In this document: positions 1 through 7,580 of the stretch, piece after piece | Position numbering within the stretch: position 1 is the stretch's first letter | How the letters are laid out: each line of letters starts with the position of its first letter | Assembly (NCBI GenBank): GCA_003648575.1 | Contig: QMPN01000026.1 | Location: 1-19,970 of the forward strand | Source of the DNA: Bacteroidota bacterium | GTDB lineage: Bacteria; Bacteroidota; Bacteroidia; Bacteroidales; B18-G4 | Direction of reading: 5' to 3' | Length of the DNA stretch: 19,970 nucleotides | The notes under the pieces: model-generated | The model's database searches: none | What the model was told of the DNA's origin: nothing | Seen by the model: the letters and a program-made list of their open reading frames with translations, nothing else | Made by a program: the position numbers and the translations under genes

Positions 1-657
1 CTCCAGCCTATCCTCACCCTGGAAGGAAAGCTCAAGGATAAGTTTCCAAAGCTGATGGAGATCCTTAAAGACTCTCCTACCGGCCTGAAAGGATGTGAAG
101 AAATAATGACGGTGATGCGTCATCTGAAAGACCTCAATATTAATACAAAATTTGAGCTCGACCTCAGTCTGGCTCGCGGGCTGGATTATTATACTGGTGC
201 CATCATCGAGGTAAAGTCAGCAGATGTAGCCATGGGCAGCATATGCGGTGGCGGTCGCTACGACGATCTCACCGGAGTGTTCGGGCTTGAGGGTGTTTCA
301 GGAGTAGGAATCTCTTTTGGTGCAGACAGGATCTACGATGTCTTAATGGAACTTGATGCTTTCCCTGAAGCATTCCTGACTTCCACTAAAACAATGTTTG
401 TAAACTTTGGTGAAGAAGAAGCGAAATATGCCTTGCCTGCCCTGAACAAGCTTCGGAAGGCCGGCATCAATGCAGAACTCTATCCTGATTCAGCCAAGAT
501 GAAAAAACAATTAGGCTGGGCCAATAACAAGGGAATTCCATTTATTATCATGGCTGGTACAGAGGAGATCAAGAACGCAAAATTTATGCTTAAAGATATG
601 GCCAGCGGGGAACAGGTATTGCTAACTGAAGATGAACTAATTAAAAAGTTGAAGTAA
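1..657 (+). CDS. hisS: Histidyl-tRNA synthetase, C-terminal part (5' end outside window)
   Basis: This is the 3' part of a class II aminoacyl-tRNA synthetase that charges tRNA-His with histidine in the cytoplasm. The reading frame is open from base 1 with no start, so 218 codons of the C-terminal half are present. Visible are the histidine-binding LARGLDYYTG segment (around bases 163-195) and the motif-3-like GGGRYDDL (around 247-270), followed by a typical C-terminal anticodon-binding domain ending in a Lys-rich tail (LIKKLK). HisRS is usually about 450 residues, so roughly half lies upstream. No clear terminator follows, and the next gene starts 188 bases downstream. Identification rests on the two HisRS signatures and is secure. 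Confidence 0.95.
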   Translation, partial: LQPILTLEGKLKDKFPKLMEILKDSPTGLKGCEEIMTVMRHLKDLNINTKFELDLSLARGLDYYTGAIIEVKSADVAMGSICGGGRYDDLTGVFGLEGVSGVGISFGADRIYDVLMELDAFPEAFLTSTKTMFVNFGEEEAKYALPALNKLRKAGINAELYPDSAKMKKQLGWANNKGIPFIIMAGTEEIKNAKFMLKDMASGEQVLLTEDELIKKLK

Positions 658-766
658 GTCGCCAGATTCCGGTAGATTTTATAATTTTACACGCTGCACT
701 GAACAAACAGAATAATGTCAAACTGGAACCTTAAGTTCAAGATCAAGATCAACCGTACCTCACTCT

Positions 767-824
767 GTTAACTGATGATCAGGGGCCATTATGGCTCTAT
801 GTAATCTTTTCTTAATCAGTTAAC
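767..824 (+). promoter_or_regulatory. Nested inverted repeat in the leader of the ammonia-lyase gene
   Basis: A perfect 10-base inverted repeat, GTTAACTGAT at 767-776 and ATCAGTTAAC at 815-824, encloses a second small hairpin at 782-798 (GGGGCCA pairing with TGGCTCT, two of the pairs G-T, loop TTA). The outer right arm ends 21 bases before the ATG at 846. It could be a dyad operator or an RNA structure in the 5' leader. No U-tract follows, so it does not look like a terminator for hisS. A weak -7-like TAATTTTA lies at 682-689. The function is inferred; only the symmetry is seen. Confidence 0.4.
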
Positions 825-845
825 TTAATTACAGGAGAAATAATC

Positions 846-2369
846 ATGACATATATTATTAAAGGTGCTGGGCTCACCATAGAAGACGTTGTAAACGTAG
901 CCCGCCACAATGAGAAAGTTGAACTCCATCCTGATGCCGTAGAAGGTATCATCAAGTGCAGGGAAATGCTCGAGAGGAAAATCGAGGCACACGAGATCAT
1001 GTACGGTGTAAATACCGGTATTGGTGAGTTTTCCGAGGTGGTCCTGAATGATGACCAGGTCAAAGACTTCCAAAAATATCTCATCTATAACCACGCAGCA
1101 GGTATCGGCGACCCTATGCCCATCGAATATGTTCGCGGAGCCATGCTTGGCAGGATCAATGTACATGCACATGGCAATTCCGGTTGCCGCCTGACGATCA
1201 CTCAAACCCTTGTCGACATGCTGAACAAAGGCGTGACTCCATGGGTATGTCAAAAAGGCTCTGTTGGTGCCTCTGGTGACCTCGCTCCCATGTCGCAGAT
1301 CGCACTGCTCTTGATGGGAGAAGGACAGGCTTATTACGAAGGCGAACTCTATGACGGTAAAGAAGCAATGGAGCGTGCCGGCATCCCTATTCCCGGACTT
1401 CAAGCTCGCGACGGACTGGCTACTATTAATGGTTCCAATGTGCTTACTGCCATGAGTGCCATCTTCCTTGTTGATGCCAACAACTGGATCAAGCAGGCAG
1501 AGATTGGTGCAGCCATGTCGCTGGAAGCCCTCAAGGCCAACATGAAGCCCTATACCTCCCGACTGCATGAAGTAAGAGGATTTAAAGGGGCCATAATAAG
1601 TGCCAATGTCATCAATAAGATGGTTGATGGTGGTGACCTGAAAGAAGACAGGATACCCTGCAAAGTACAGGATGCATATTCAATGAGATCAACACCCCAG
1701 GTAATTGGTGCAGCTCGTGATGCACTGGGCTATGCACGTTCACAGGTGGAAATCGAGCTGAATGGCGTTGGTGACAATCCTATTTTCTTCCCGGAAGAAA
1801 ACATGCAGATCTCCGGTGCGAACTTCCAGGGATCGCCGGTTGCTGTTCCCATGGATATGGCCGGAGCTGTCATTACCATGGTAAGCGTACTGTCGGAACG
1901 AAGAATGAACAGGCTTAACAACCCCGCTCTCAGCGTTGGCTTGCCTCCATTCCTCACCAAAGGAGCGGGTATGTTCTCAGGACTGATGCTGAGCCAGTAT
2001 ACCGCCGATATGCAGATTGTAGAACAACGTATCCTGTCAGCACCTGCATGCATACAATCCATCCCCGCAGCTGCCGACCAGGAGGACTTTGTCTCCATGG
2101 GTATGAACACTGCCATTAAAAACTTCCAGATCCTTGATAATGCCTACGGCATACTCGGTATCGAGATCATGGCTGCAGCCCAGGCACTCGATTTTCGTGA
2201 ATACAATTTCGGTACTGGAGTTACCAAGGCCAAGGAAGTAGTCAGAAGGCATGTCGCATTCCTGGATATCGACAGACCATTGTATAATGATCACAACAGC
2301 ATGAAAGACCTTGTCAGGTCGTGCGAGATCCTCGAAGAGGTTGAAAAAGTAGTAGGAAGCCTTGATTAA
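846..2369 (+). CDS. hutH: Histidine ammonia-lyase family protein (aromatic amino acid lyase)
   Basis: This 507-residue member of the MIO-dependent HAL/PAL/TAL family probably deaminates L-histidine to trans-urocanate in the cytoplasm. The Ala-Ser-Gly triad that cyclises to the MIO electrophile is at residues 142-144, within GSVGASGDLAPMSQIA. Positions known as catalytic in Pseudomonas HutH are kept: Tyr53, His83, Asn195, Gln275, Tyr278 and Arg281 (in KVQDAYSMR), Phe327, and Glu393 in the IVEQR segment. His83 plus the active-site Glu favour histidine over phenylalanine. The residue before His83 is Asn, where classical HutH has Ser. Length matches the family. The ATG at 846 has AGGAGAAA upstream. 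No hutU, hutI or hutG is in the window. The stop overlaps the next start as TAATG, implying translational coupling to a membrane protein. Family membership is firm; the substrate is inferred. Confidence 0.85.
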   Translation: MTYIIKGAGLTIEDVVNVARHNEKVELHPDAVEGIIKCREMLERKIEAHEIMYGVNTGIGEFSEVVLNDDQVKDFQKYLIYNHAAGIGDPMPIEYVRGAMLGRINVHAHGNSGCRLTITQTLVDMLNKGVTPWVCQKGSVGASGDLAPMSQIALLLMGEGQAYYEGELYDGKEAMERAGIPIPGLQARDGLATINGSNVLTAMSAIFLVDANNWIKQAEIGAAMSLEALKANMKPYTSRLHEVRGFKGAIISANVINKMVDGGDLKEDRIPCKVQDAYSMRSTPQVIGAARDALGYARSQVEIELNGVGDNPIFFPEENMQISGANFQGSPVAVPMDMAGAVITMVSVLSERRMNRLNNPALSVGLPPFLTKGAGMFSGLMLSQYTADMQIVEQRILSAPACIQSIPAAADQEDFVSMGMNTAIKNFQILDNAYGILGIEIMAAAQALDFREYNFGTGVTKAKEVVRRHVAFLDIDRPLYNDHNSMKDLVRSCEILEEVEKVVGSLD

Positions 2370-2800
2370 TGACTGAAGAACAACAGAATATACCGGGGAA
2401 AAGCCCTAAACGGCCGCAGCTGCTTAGCATACTTTGTATACTGACATTTATTGGCAGCGGTTTTGGTGTATTCGGGTTCCTCATGGTAGCTATCAACTTT
2501 GAAGCCACCATAGAAGCCCTGAAGGTGCTATATGCCAAGATGCCTGAGGCAAACTTTATATTGGAAGCCCCAAGGGATTTCTTCCTGGTTTCCTTCTTGC
2601 TGTCTGCATTTTCCCTTCTCGGAGCAGTGATGATGTGGAACCTGAGAAAGATCGGGTTCCACATTTATACATCTTCCCAGTTGATCTATCTGGTAGTACC
2701 CCTGATTTATTTTGGAGGGGAAACCAACCCCCTGTTCAATATCATGCTCACAGCATTATTTGTATATTTATACGCGCGGAATCTTCCATTTATGCGTTAA
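2369..2800 (+). CDS. Small four-helix membrane protein, first of a paralogous pair
   Basis: I do not recognise a named family. The 143-residue product has a short polar N-terminus and four probable membrane helices at about residues 18-42, 71-90, 98-116 and 120-137. It starts one base inside the stop of the ammonia-lyase gene (TAATG), so it is very likely co-translated with it. Its layout matches the next protein: KRPxxLSxLCI at residues 14-24 in both, and an MW-x3-K-[IL]-G-F-x-I-Y segment (89-100) just before the third helix. No catalytic or metal-binding motif is visible. It could be a structural inner-membrane protein or a small transporter component; nothing in the sequence decides this. 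Confidence 0.8.
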   Translation: MTEEQQNIPGKSPKRPQLLSILCILTFIGSGFGVFGFLMVAINFEATIEALKVLYAKMPEANFILEAPRDFFLVSFLLSAFSLLGAVMMWNLRKIGFHIYTSSQLIYLVVPLIYFGGETNPLFNIMLTALFVYLYARNLPFMR

Positions 2801-2809
2801 GGATATACA

Positions 2810-3268
2810 ATGACTGATACAGCCGATACACCAAAGGCCATAAAACCAAAGAGGCCATTTTTTCTCAGTTTTCTATGTATAATAGGGTTTACCTATACAG
2901 GACTGTTTTCCTTGTTGTTCCTGTTTGGAATGCTCTATTCTACCGGGATAAGCGGAATTATGAATAAATACCTTCAATTGTATGATCTCTCTCGCCTGAG
3001 CTTCTTCATATTTTCCATCAGCATGTTCCTGGTCTTCTTTGTATCTTTTATTGGAGTGTTGCTAATGTGGAAAGTCCAGAAACTAGGATTCTACATCTAC
3101 CTGGCATCTATCCTTTTTTTCCTGGCCCTGGAAACCATTATGACAGGACTATTCCTGCCTGATATCCTGATCCATCTCCTGCTTATAATCCTCTTTCTCA
3201 TTGCTTTTCCTTTCGGAAAGAAAAGAAGGACAAAACTGATTCATAAAAACTTATTGAGAAAGGCCTAG
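2810..3268 (+). CDS. Small four-helix membrane protein, second of a paralogous pair
   Basis: This 152-residue hydrophobic protein lies nine bases after the preceding gene, with AAGGA overlapping that gene's stop. It shares KRPxxLSxLCI at the same residues (14-24) and an MWKVQKLGFYIY segment (86-97) with its neighbour, so the two probably arose by tandem duplication. Four membrane helices are expected at about residues 18-44, 64-86, 94-114 and 116-135. The C-terminus after the last helix is strongly basic (GKKRRTKLIHKNLLRK), suggesting a cytoplasmic tail by the positive-inside rule. No enzyme motif is seen. Its last four bases overlap the 3' end of the convergent M23 gene. Confidence 0.78.
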   Translation: MTDTADTPKAIKPKRPFFLSFLCIIGFTYTGLFSLLFLFGMLYSTGISGIMNKYLQLYDLSRLSFFIFSISMFLVFFVSFIGVLLMWKVQKLGFYIYLASILFFLALETIMTGLFLPDILIHLLLIILFLIAFPFGKKRRTKLIHKNLLRKA

Positions 3269-4532
3269 TTTAAGACCGGAATGCTATCCAGTTCACGGAT
3301 GAGGCTGTCGCAGTATATCCTGAACACTTCAGCATAAGCTGTGTCTACAGGTTTAGCGGGAGGCGATTTTACCTTGGTAGGATCGAGGGGCTGTCCATTG
3401 CGGTAAAAGCGGAAATCCAGGTGAGGGCCCGTTGCCAGACCTGTTTGTCCGACATATCCTATAACCTGACCTTGCTTAACATGCACTCCCTGTTTTATGC
3501 CTTTTCCGAATCCGGAAAAATGACAATACCCTGTTGAATAAGTACCGTTATGTTTGATCCTTACAGTGTACCACCCTCCTTGGTCCATGATGCGAAGGTG
3601 ACTACGCCATCGCCCACAGCCTGGACAGGTGTTCCGGCAGCAGCAGCATAATCAACCCCCAGGTGGGGCCTTCTGTATTTCAGAACCGGATGCATGCGGC
3701 TATAAGAAAAACCTGAGCTGATCCTGCGATAACGTAAAGGCGCTTTCAGGAATGTGCGACGCATGCTTCCTCCCTCATCATCATAATAATCGCCCAGTGT
3801 GTCCGGGTCGAAAAAGCATGCATAGTATTCATGTCCCATATGGTTAAAGTCACCGGCAATAACCTTTCCAAGCCCAATATATTCATCCTCAACATATAGC
3901 TCTTCATAAATCACCTTGAAGTAATCCCCTTTCTGTATACCAAAGAAATCAATTGTCCAGGCATAGATCTCCGATAGCTCGTTGGCCAGGTTCGGATCAG
4001 ATTCATTATCGACCAGGCTATTCCAGAGTGATGAGGTGATAGTCCCTGAGGTTGAAACCAGCCTACGCTCCACCTCTTTCTCCCCTTTATATATATTTAA
4101 GGAGTCCTTTAGGTCAAATACCACATAGTGGGTTGGTGATTGTTCGTAAACAAAATAGTGGAGCTGGGGCACAGAATCAAGGGTCCGGATCACAGTATAT
4201 GAATAACCAACCCTGATCTTCCTTACATCGAAGAGGTCACGTGGGCTTCTTGCAATGCGGTCGATGATATTATAGTCGACATCATACCTTAACAGTATAT
4301 CGGCCAGAAATTCATTCCTTTTCACCTTTTCGTGGATCACTTCCATGGAGTCTACTATGATATCATACTCCCTGACAGGAATATAAATCTCTTCCTCAAC
4401 GACTTCTTCCACTTCTTTCTCTTTCTCCTGTGTTTGAATTACGATGATCACACCTAAAAGAATGATGATCAGAGCGATAAATGGAATCATTTTCCGCGTA
4501 CGGTCCTTGTTTTCTTTGGGTCTTGTACTCAT
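3265..4532 (-). pseudogene. M23 family peptidoglycan endopeptidase, broken by a frameshift
   Basis: Homologues are membrane-anchored LytM/M23 zinc endopeptidases that cut peptidoglycan cross-links. The first frame (4532 to 3561) has a basic N-terminus, one membrane helix (residues about 16-32), a Glu-rich stretch, a long periplasmic region, and the start of the M23 domain with HPVLKYRRPHLGVDYA (HxxxD at 290-294). It stops after SWTKEGGTL. The rest of the domain lies in the -1 frame (about 3588 to 3265): GGWYTVRIKHNG, GYCHFSGFGKG and TGPHLDFRFYRNG. Restoring one base between about 3564 and 3584 gives a continuous 422-residue protein. As written, the product lacks the second metal-binding motif and is probably inactive, unless this is a sequencing error or a programmed -1 shift. 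The usual HxH is HxD here, a variant I recall in Bacteroidota relatives. Confidence 0.8.
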
Positions 4533-4576
4533 CCTAACTGATAAAACGGTTCTGGGTAATATTTGTTATGAAGCGG

Positions 4577-4584
4577 CAAAAGTA
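4577..4584 (-). promoter_or_regulatory. Candidate Bacteroidota -7 box for the M23 gene
   Basis: Read on the - strand, TACTTTTG matches TAnnTTTG exactly and lies about 45 bases before the ATG at 4532, in the short gap after the PAP2 gene. I see no convincing -33 TTTG, so this rests on the -7 element and its position. Confidence 0.4.
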
Positions 4585-4598
4585 AGCAATAAATGCAC

Positions 4599-5438
4599 TT
4601 AACGGAGTTGATATATCATAGTAAATCCGGGGTGCCCGGATGCAGAAACTCCCGGGATGATGATAAGGTCCGGGTTTTTAACGGTGCTTTTGTAAACAAA
4701 CTTTCCGATGAAGAATCCTAATGCAGAGCCAAAGATCACATCTGAAGCCCAGTGTTTGTCATCATAAACACGTGAAACTGCAGCGAAGGAAGCCAACGTA
4801 TATGATATGATCGGCACCCATAATTTATCCCTGTATTCAGAAGCGAAGACGGCCGCTACGGCAAATACCATCGATGAATGCCCACTGGGAAATGAGGTAC
4901 TCGAATAGCTGCCAAAGGGACCTTCCCATATCCCGGGGTCAGGAGGATCATTATCATGTGGCCGATGCCTCTGTGTGGCATATTTAATGGCATAAGTGAA
5001 TACTGCCGTGATGGCCATAGCCTTGATACTTGTAAGACCTACCCTGGCGGCACGCTGGTTGTCACTGAGTTCACCAACAGCCCAGAACCCAACTGATAGA
5101 GGAATGGTAATAATGCCGCTGCCCAGAGGTTCAAAAAAATACTTACTGGCATTGTCCCTGGCATCGGTACGATTGCGTTGAAAGGCGTCCCTGATAACAT
5201 CATCCTGTGTATAGGCCAACACCGTTACACCGGCCACGGCAGCAAAGGTACCCCATTGTTTTCCTCTCCAACGGACAGGTGATTTGAGTATTTCCCATGA
5301 ATCGGTAAAATAAGATTTGATGTAAGCCTTATTCAGTTTGACATCGTCTTGTTGCTGAAGGGTATCCTGAGATTGCAGGCCTTGAAAGGTGAAGGCCGCA
5401 ATAAATAAAAGGGCAAAGATATTTCTCAGGAATATCAA
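4599..5438 (-). CDS. PAP2-family (type 2 phosphatidic acid) membrane phosphatase
   Basis: This is a 279-residue membrane phosphatase of the vanadium-peroxidase-like PAP2 superfamily, which dephosphorylates lipid phosphates such as undecaprenyl diphosphate, phosphatidic acid or lipid A at the periplasmic face. The full signature is present: KYATQRHRP (K152, R159, P160), PSGH at 184-187, and SRVYDDKHWASD with R223, H229 and D233. The N-terminus (residues 1-23) looks like a signal peptide, and later hydrophobic segments fit the helical PAP2 fold. The only usable start is TTG at 5438, overlapping the TGA of mazG as TTGA, so translation is probably coupled. The sequence cannot say which lipid is the substrate. 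Confidence 0.87.
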   Translation of the reverse strand: MIFLRNIFALLFIAAFTFQGLQSQDTLQQQDDVKLNKAYIKSYFTDSWEILKSPVRWRGKQWGTFAAVAGVTVLAYTQDDVIRDAFQRNRTDARDNASKYFFEPLGSGIITIPLSVGFWAVGELSDNQRAARVGLTSIKAMAITAVFTYAIKYATQRHRPHDNDPPDPGIWEGPFGSYSSTSFPSGHSSMVFAVAAVFASEYRDKLWVPIISYTLASFAAVSRVYDDKHWASDVIFGSALGFFIGKFVYKSTVKNPDLIIIPGVSASGHPGFTMIYQLR

Positions 5439-6223
5439 GTTTTGGTGACTTTGCGTTCAATTTTTTTTGCCTCTTCCCAGTACACATCCATCTCTTTCAG
5501 ACTCATATCATAGAGGGCCTTCCCATCAGCCCTGGCATGTTCCTCCAGGTATTGAAACCTGCGGATAAATTTAATATTTGTTCTTTCCAGTGCATCCTCC
5601 GGGTTTACGCCTATGAAGCGTGAATAGTTAACAAGGGCAAACAGCAGATCGCCAAACTCCTCTTCCAATTTGGCTTCGTCCTGACTTTCGACTTCAGCCC
5701 TCATCTCATTCATTTCCTCCATGACCTTATCCCATACCTGTGCTGGGGACTCCCAGTCAAAGCCCACCCCGCTGGCCTTTTCCTGCATGCGATATGCCTT
5801 TACAAGCGGCGGCAGGGATTTGGGCACACCCCCCAGGACAGATTTCCTGCCTTCATTCTTGATCTTTATCTTTTCCCAGTTATTGAGTACCTCGCGGGCA
5901 TCTTTTACCTTTTCATCACCATAGATATGGGGATGCCTCTGCACAAGCTTATCGTTGATGGATTCGAGTACATCAGCGATGTCGAAAGCTTTTTTCTCAG
6001 AGCCGATCTTTGAATAAAAAACAATATGTAGCATCAGGTCGCCAAGCTCTTTCTTAATATCATCAAGATCGTCAGCAATAATGGCATCTGAAAGTTCATA
6101 AGTCTCTTCAATGGTCAGGTAGCGAAGGCTTTCCAGCGTCTGCTTCTTATCCCAGGGGCACTTTGCCCTGAGTTCATCCATGATCTCCAGCAAACGTTTA
6201 AATTCTGAAAGTTCTCTCTTCAT
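5435..6223 (-). CDS. mazG: Nucleoside triphosphate pyrophosphohydrolase MazG
   Basis: This cytoplasmic house-cleaning enzyme hydrolyses NTPs and dNTPs to the monophosphate and pyrophosphate. The 262-residue length is that of two-domain, E. coli-type MazG. The N-terminal repeat has CPWDKKQTLESLRYL, the metal-binding EETYE (39-43) and ELGD (59-62). A second MazG repeat has EEMNEMRAE followed by EEEFGDLLFALVNYSRF. The conserved linker motif RMQEKASGVGFDW joins the halves. The ATG at 6223 has a -7 box at 6255-6248. It is the first gene of a unit with the PAP2 phosphatase, whose start overlaps its stop. Confidence 0.95.
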   Translation of the reverse strand: MKRELSEFKRLLEIMDELRAKCPWDKKQTLESLRYLTIEETYELSDAIIADDLDDIKKELGDLMLHIVFYSKIGSEKKAFDIADVLESINDKLVQRHPHIYGDEKVKDAREVLNNWEKIKIKNEGRKSVLGGVPKSLPPLVKAYRMQEKASGVGFDWESPAQVWDKVMEEMNEMRAEVESQDEAKLEEEFGDLLFALVNYSRFIGVNPEDALERTNIKFIRRFQYLEEHARADGKALYDMSLKEMDVYWEEAKKIERKVTKT

Positions 6224-6247
6224 AGGATCGTATGTTTCTTATACAAG

Positions 6248-6255
6248 CAAAGGTA
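6248..6255 (-). promoter_or_regulatory. mazG: Candidate Bacteroidota -7 box for mazG
   Basis: On the - strand TACCTTTG matches TAnnTTTG, 24 bases before the mazG ATG. An ATTG at 6274-6271 could be a short-spaced -33 element. The gap to the divergent + strand gene holds both promoters. Confidence 0.45.
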
Positions 6256-6293
6256 ATCAATATTATTCCACAATATTGGGGGCGGAAAGGCTG

Positions 6294-6329
6294 TTTACAA
6301 AAGATAAAAGGCATATTTTACTAAATTTG
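6294..6329 (+). promoter_or_regulatory. Candidate promoter for the PagL-like gene
   Basis: TAAATTTG at 6322-6329 matches the Bacteroidota -7 consensus TAnnTTTG. TTTA at 6294-6297 is a possible -33 element, 24 bases upstream, slightly longer than the usual spacer. The leader to the ATG at 6379 would be about 40 bases. Confidence 0.45.
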
Positions 6330-6378
6330 CGAGTCTGGCAGAGCAGCAGCTTCAAGCGGAATTGCCGGATTGAAACAA

Positions 6379-7578
6379 ATGAATAAACCGGTCACAGATA
6401 AGGATAGGCTTTCTAGCGGGACTACCCATTATTTCCTGATGGTTGTAATTGGTATCAGCATGCTACTGTTACTTTTTCCCAACGGGGCAAACTCACAGGG
6501 CAGCCGCAGGCATGTCAGTATAGGGTCCAACCTTATGGTGGAAGCAAAGGCGGGCTACGGTTTCCTCATTCCACACCGACTGGAGATGGAGATCTTCAAT
6601 TCACATTTCCCATCCTTTGAAATAAGCATCTCCCAAAAAACTTTCGGAGCCAAACGCTGGGAATATATGTATGGTTATCCTATCGTGGGTGTTGCATACT
6701 GGTATTCAAATTTAGGCACATCCCCTTACCTGGGCGATGCCCATGCTGTTTTCCCTTATATCAACTTTCCCATCACCCCCAACAAATCTACCCGCCTGTA
6801 TTTCCGGGCTGGCGTTGGCCTGGGATACCTCACCAAGCGTTTCGACCGCCTCGAGAACTATAAGAACACTGCCATTGGATCTCATCTGAACGCTGCTGTG
6901 AGCATTTCGCTTGAGCTGCGCATCAGGCTCGCACACAGGTTACGCCTTACGGGAAGCCTATCGCTAACACATTTCTCAAACGGATCGATAAAAACGCCGA
7001 ATTACGGGATCAACATTCCTTCTGTATACGCAGGCCTGGCTTATAACCTGAGCAAACCAAACACATACAGCAGAAGCAAACTCCTGCCTGAACTTTACCC
7101 TTATGAATTTGATGGAAAGAAATGGTTTCAGGTGCAATTTGGTGCCGGCCTCGGATATAAAAATATGAATGCAGAGACTGGTGGAAGCTATATGGTTCAT
7201 GCTTTTTATACCAATGTGCTTAAACAAATTTCATTTAAAAGCCGGTTAGGTATCGGGTTCGATGTGAGTTATGACGGGACCGACAAAGTAATGATAGAAA
7301 GTTCAAACGGCGAAGAGATGGAAAGCTTCTGGCCGGTGGTGAAGACCGGGGGAAATATCGCATGGGAGCTGATGATCTCTAAAGTGTCGCTGGTATTAAA
7401 TGTCGGCGGGTACTTCAGCGGCGCATATAAAACAGAGGGAGGCGTCTATGAAAAGTTAGGCATCTGGTACTATATCAATGATAACATATATACATCCGTC
7501 ACAATTAAAGCACACTATGCCCGTGCCGACTATATCACGGTTGGTGTGGGTTACAACCTGAATATCAAATATTACTAA
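6379..7578 (+). CDS. PagL-like acyloxyacyl hydrolase / outer-membrane beta-barrel protein
   Basis: The product of 399 residues (ATG 6379; an in-frame TTG at 6370 adds three) has a hydrophobic signal segment ending near NGANSQG, then alternating beta-strand sequence. LTHFSNGSIKTPNYGINIP matches the PagL lipid A 3-O-deacylase motif, keeping the His and Ser of the His-x-Ser-Asn core. PagL removes the 3-linked acyl chain of lipid A in the outer membrane. The residue 14 after the His, which I recall as the third catalytic residue (Glu) in Pseudomonas PagL, is Asn here. PagL is about 150 residues; this protein has a second beta-rich half (from about residue 230) without the motif. Activity is therefore uncertain. 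Two bases separate it from the lipoprotein gene downstream. Confidence 0.78.
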   Translation: MNKPVTDKDRLSSGTTHYFLMVVIGISMLLLLFPNGANSQGSRRHVSIGSNLMVEAKAGYGFLIPHRLEMEIFNSHFPSFEISISQKTFGAKRWEYMYGYPIVGVAYWYSNLGTSPYLGDAHAVFPYINFPITPNKSTRLYFRAGVGLGYLTKRFDRLENYKNTAIGSHLNAAVSISLELRIRLAHRLRLTGSLSLTHFSNGSIKTPNYGINIPSVYAGLAYNLSKPNTYSRSKLLPELYPYEFDGKKWFQVQFGAGLGYKNMNAETGGSYMVHAFYTNVLKQISFKSRLGIGFDVSYDGTDKVMIESSNGEEMESFWPVVKTGGNIAWELMISKVSLVLNVGGYFSGAYKTEGGVYEKLGIWYYINDNIYTSVTIKAHYARADYITVGVGYNLNIKYY

Positions 7579-7580
7579 GC

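Noticed and set aside
825..1568. A 247-codon open frame on the - strand opposite the ammonia-lyase gene
   Set aside because: It lies wholly antisense to a gene with clear catalytic motifs, shows no domain or signal of its own, and its composition is that of a shadow frame.
3572..3590. Programmed -1 frameshift with the AAGGAGGG run as an internal Shine-Dalgarno
   Set aside because: No canonical slippery heptamer or downstream pseudoknot is evident, and Bacteroidota rely little on Shine-Dalgarno pairing. A lost base is simpler, so this is kept only as an alternative.
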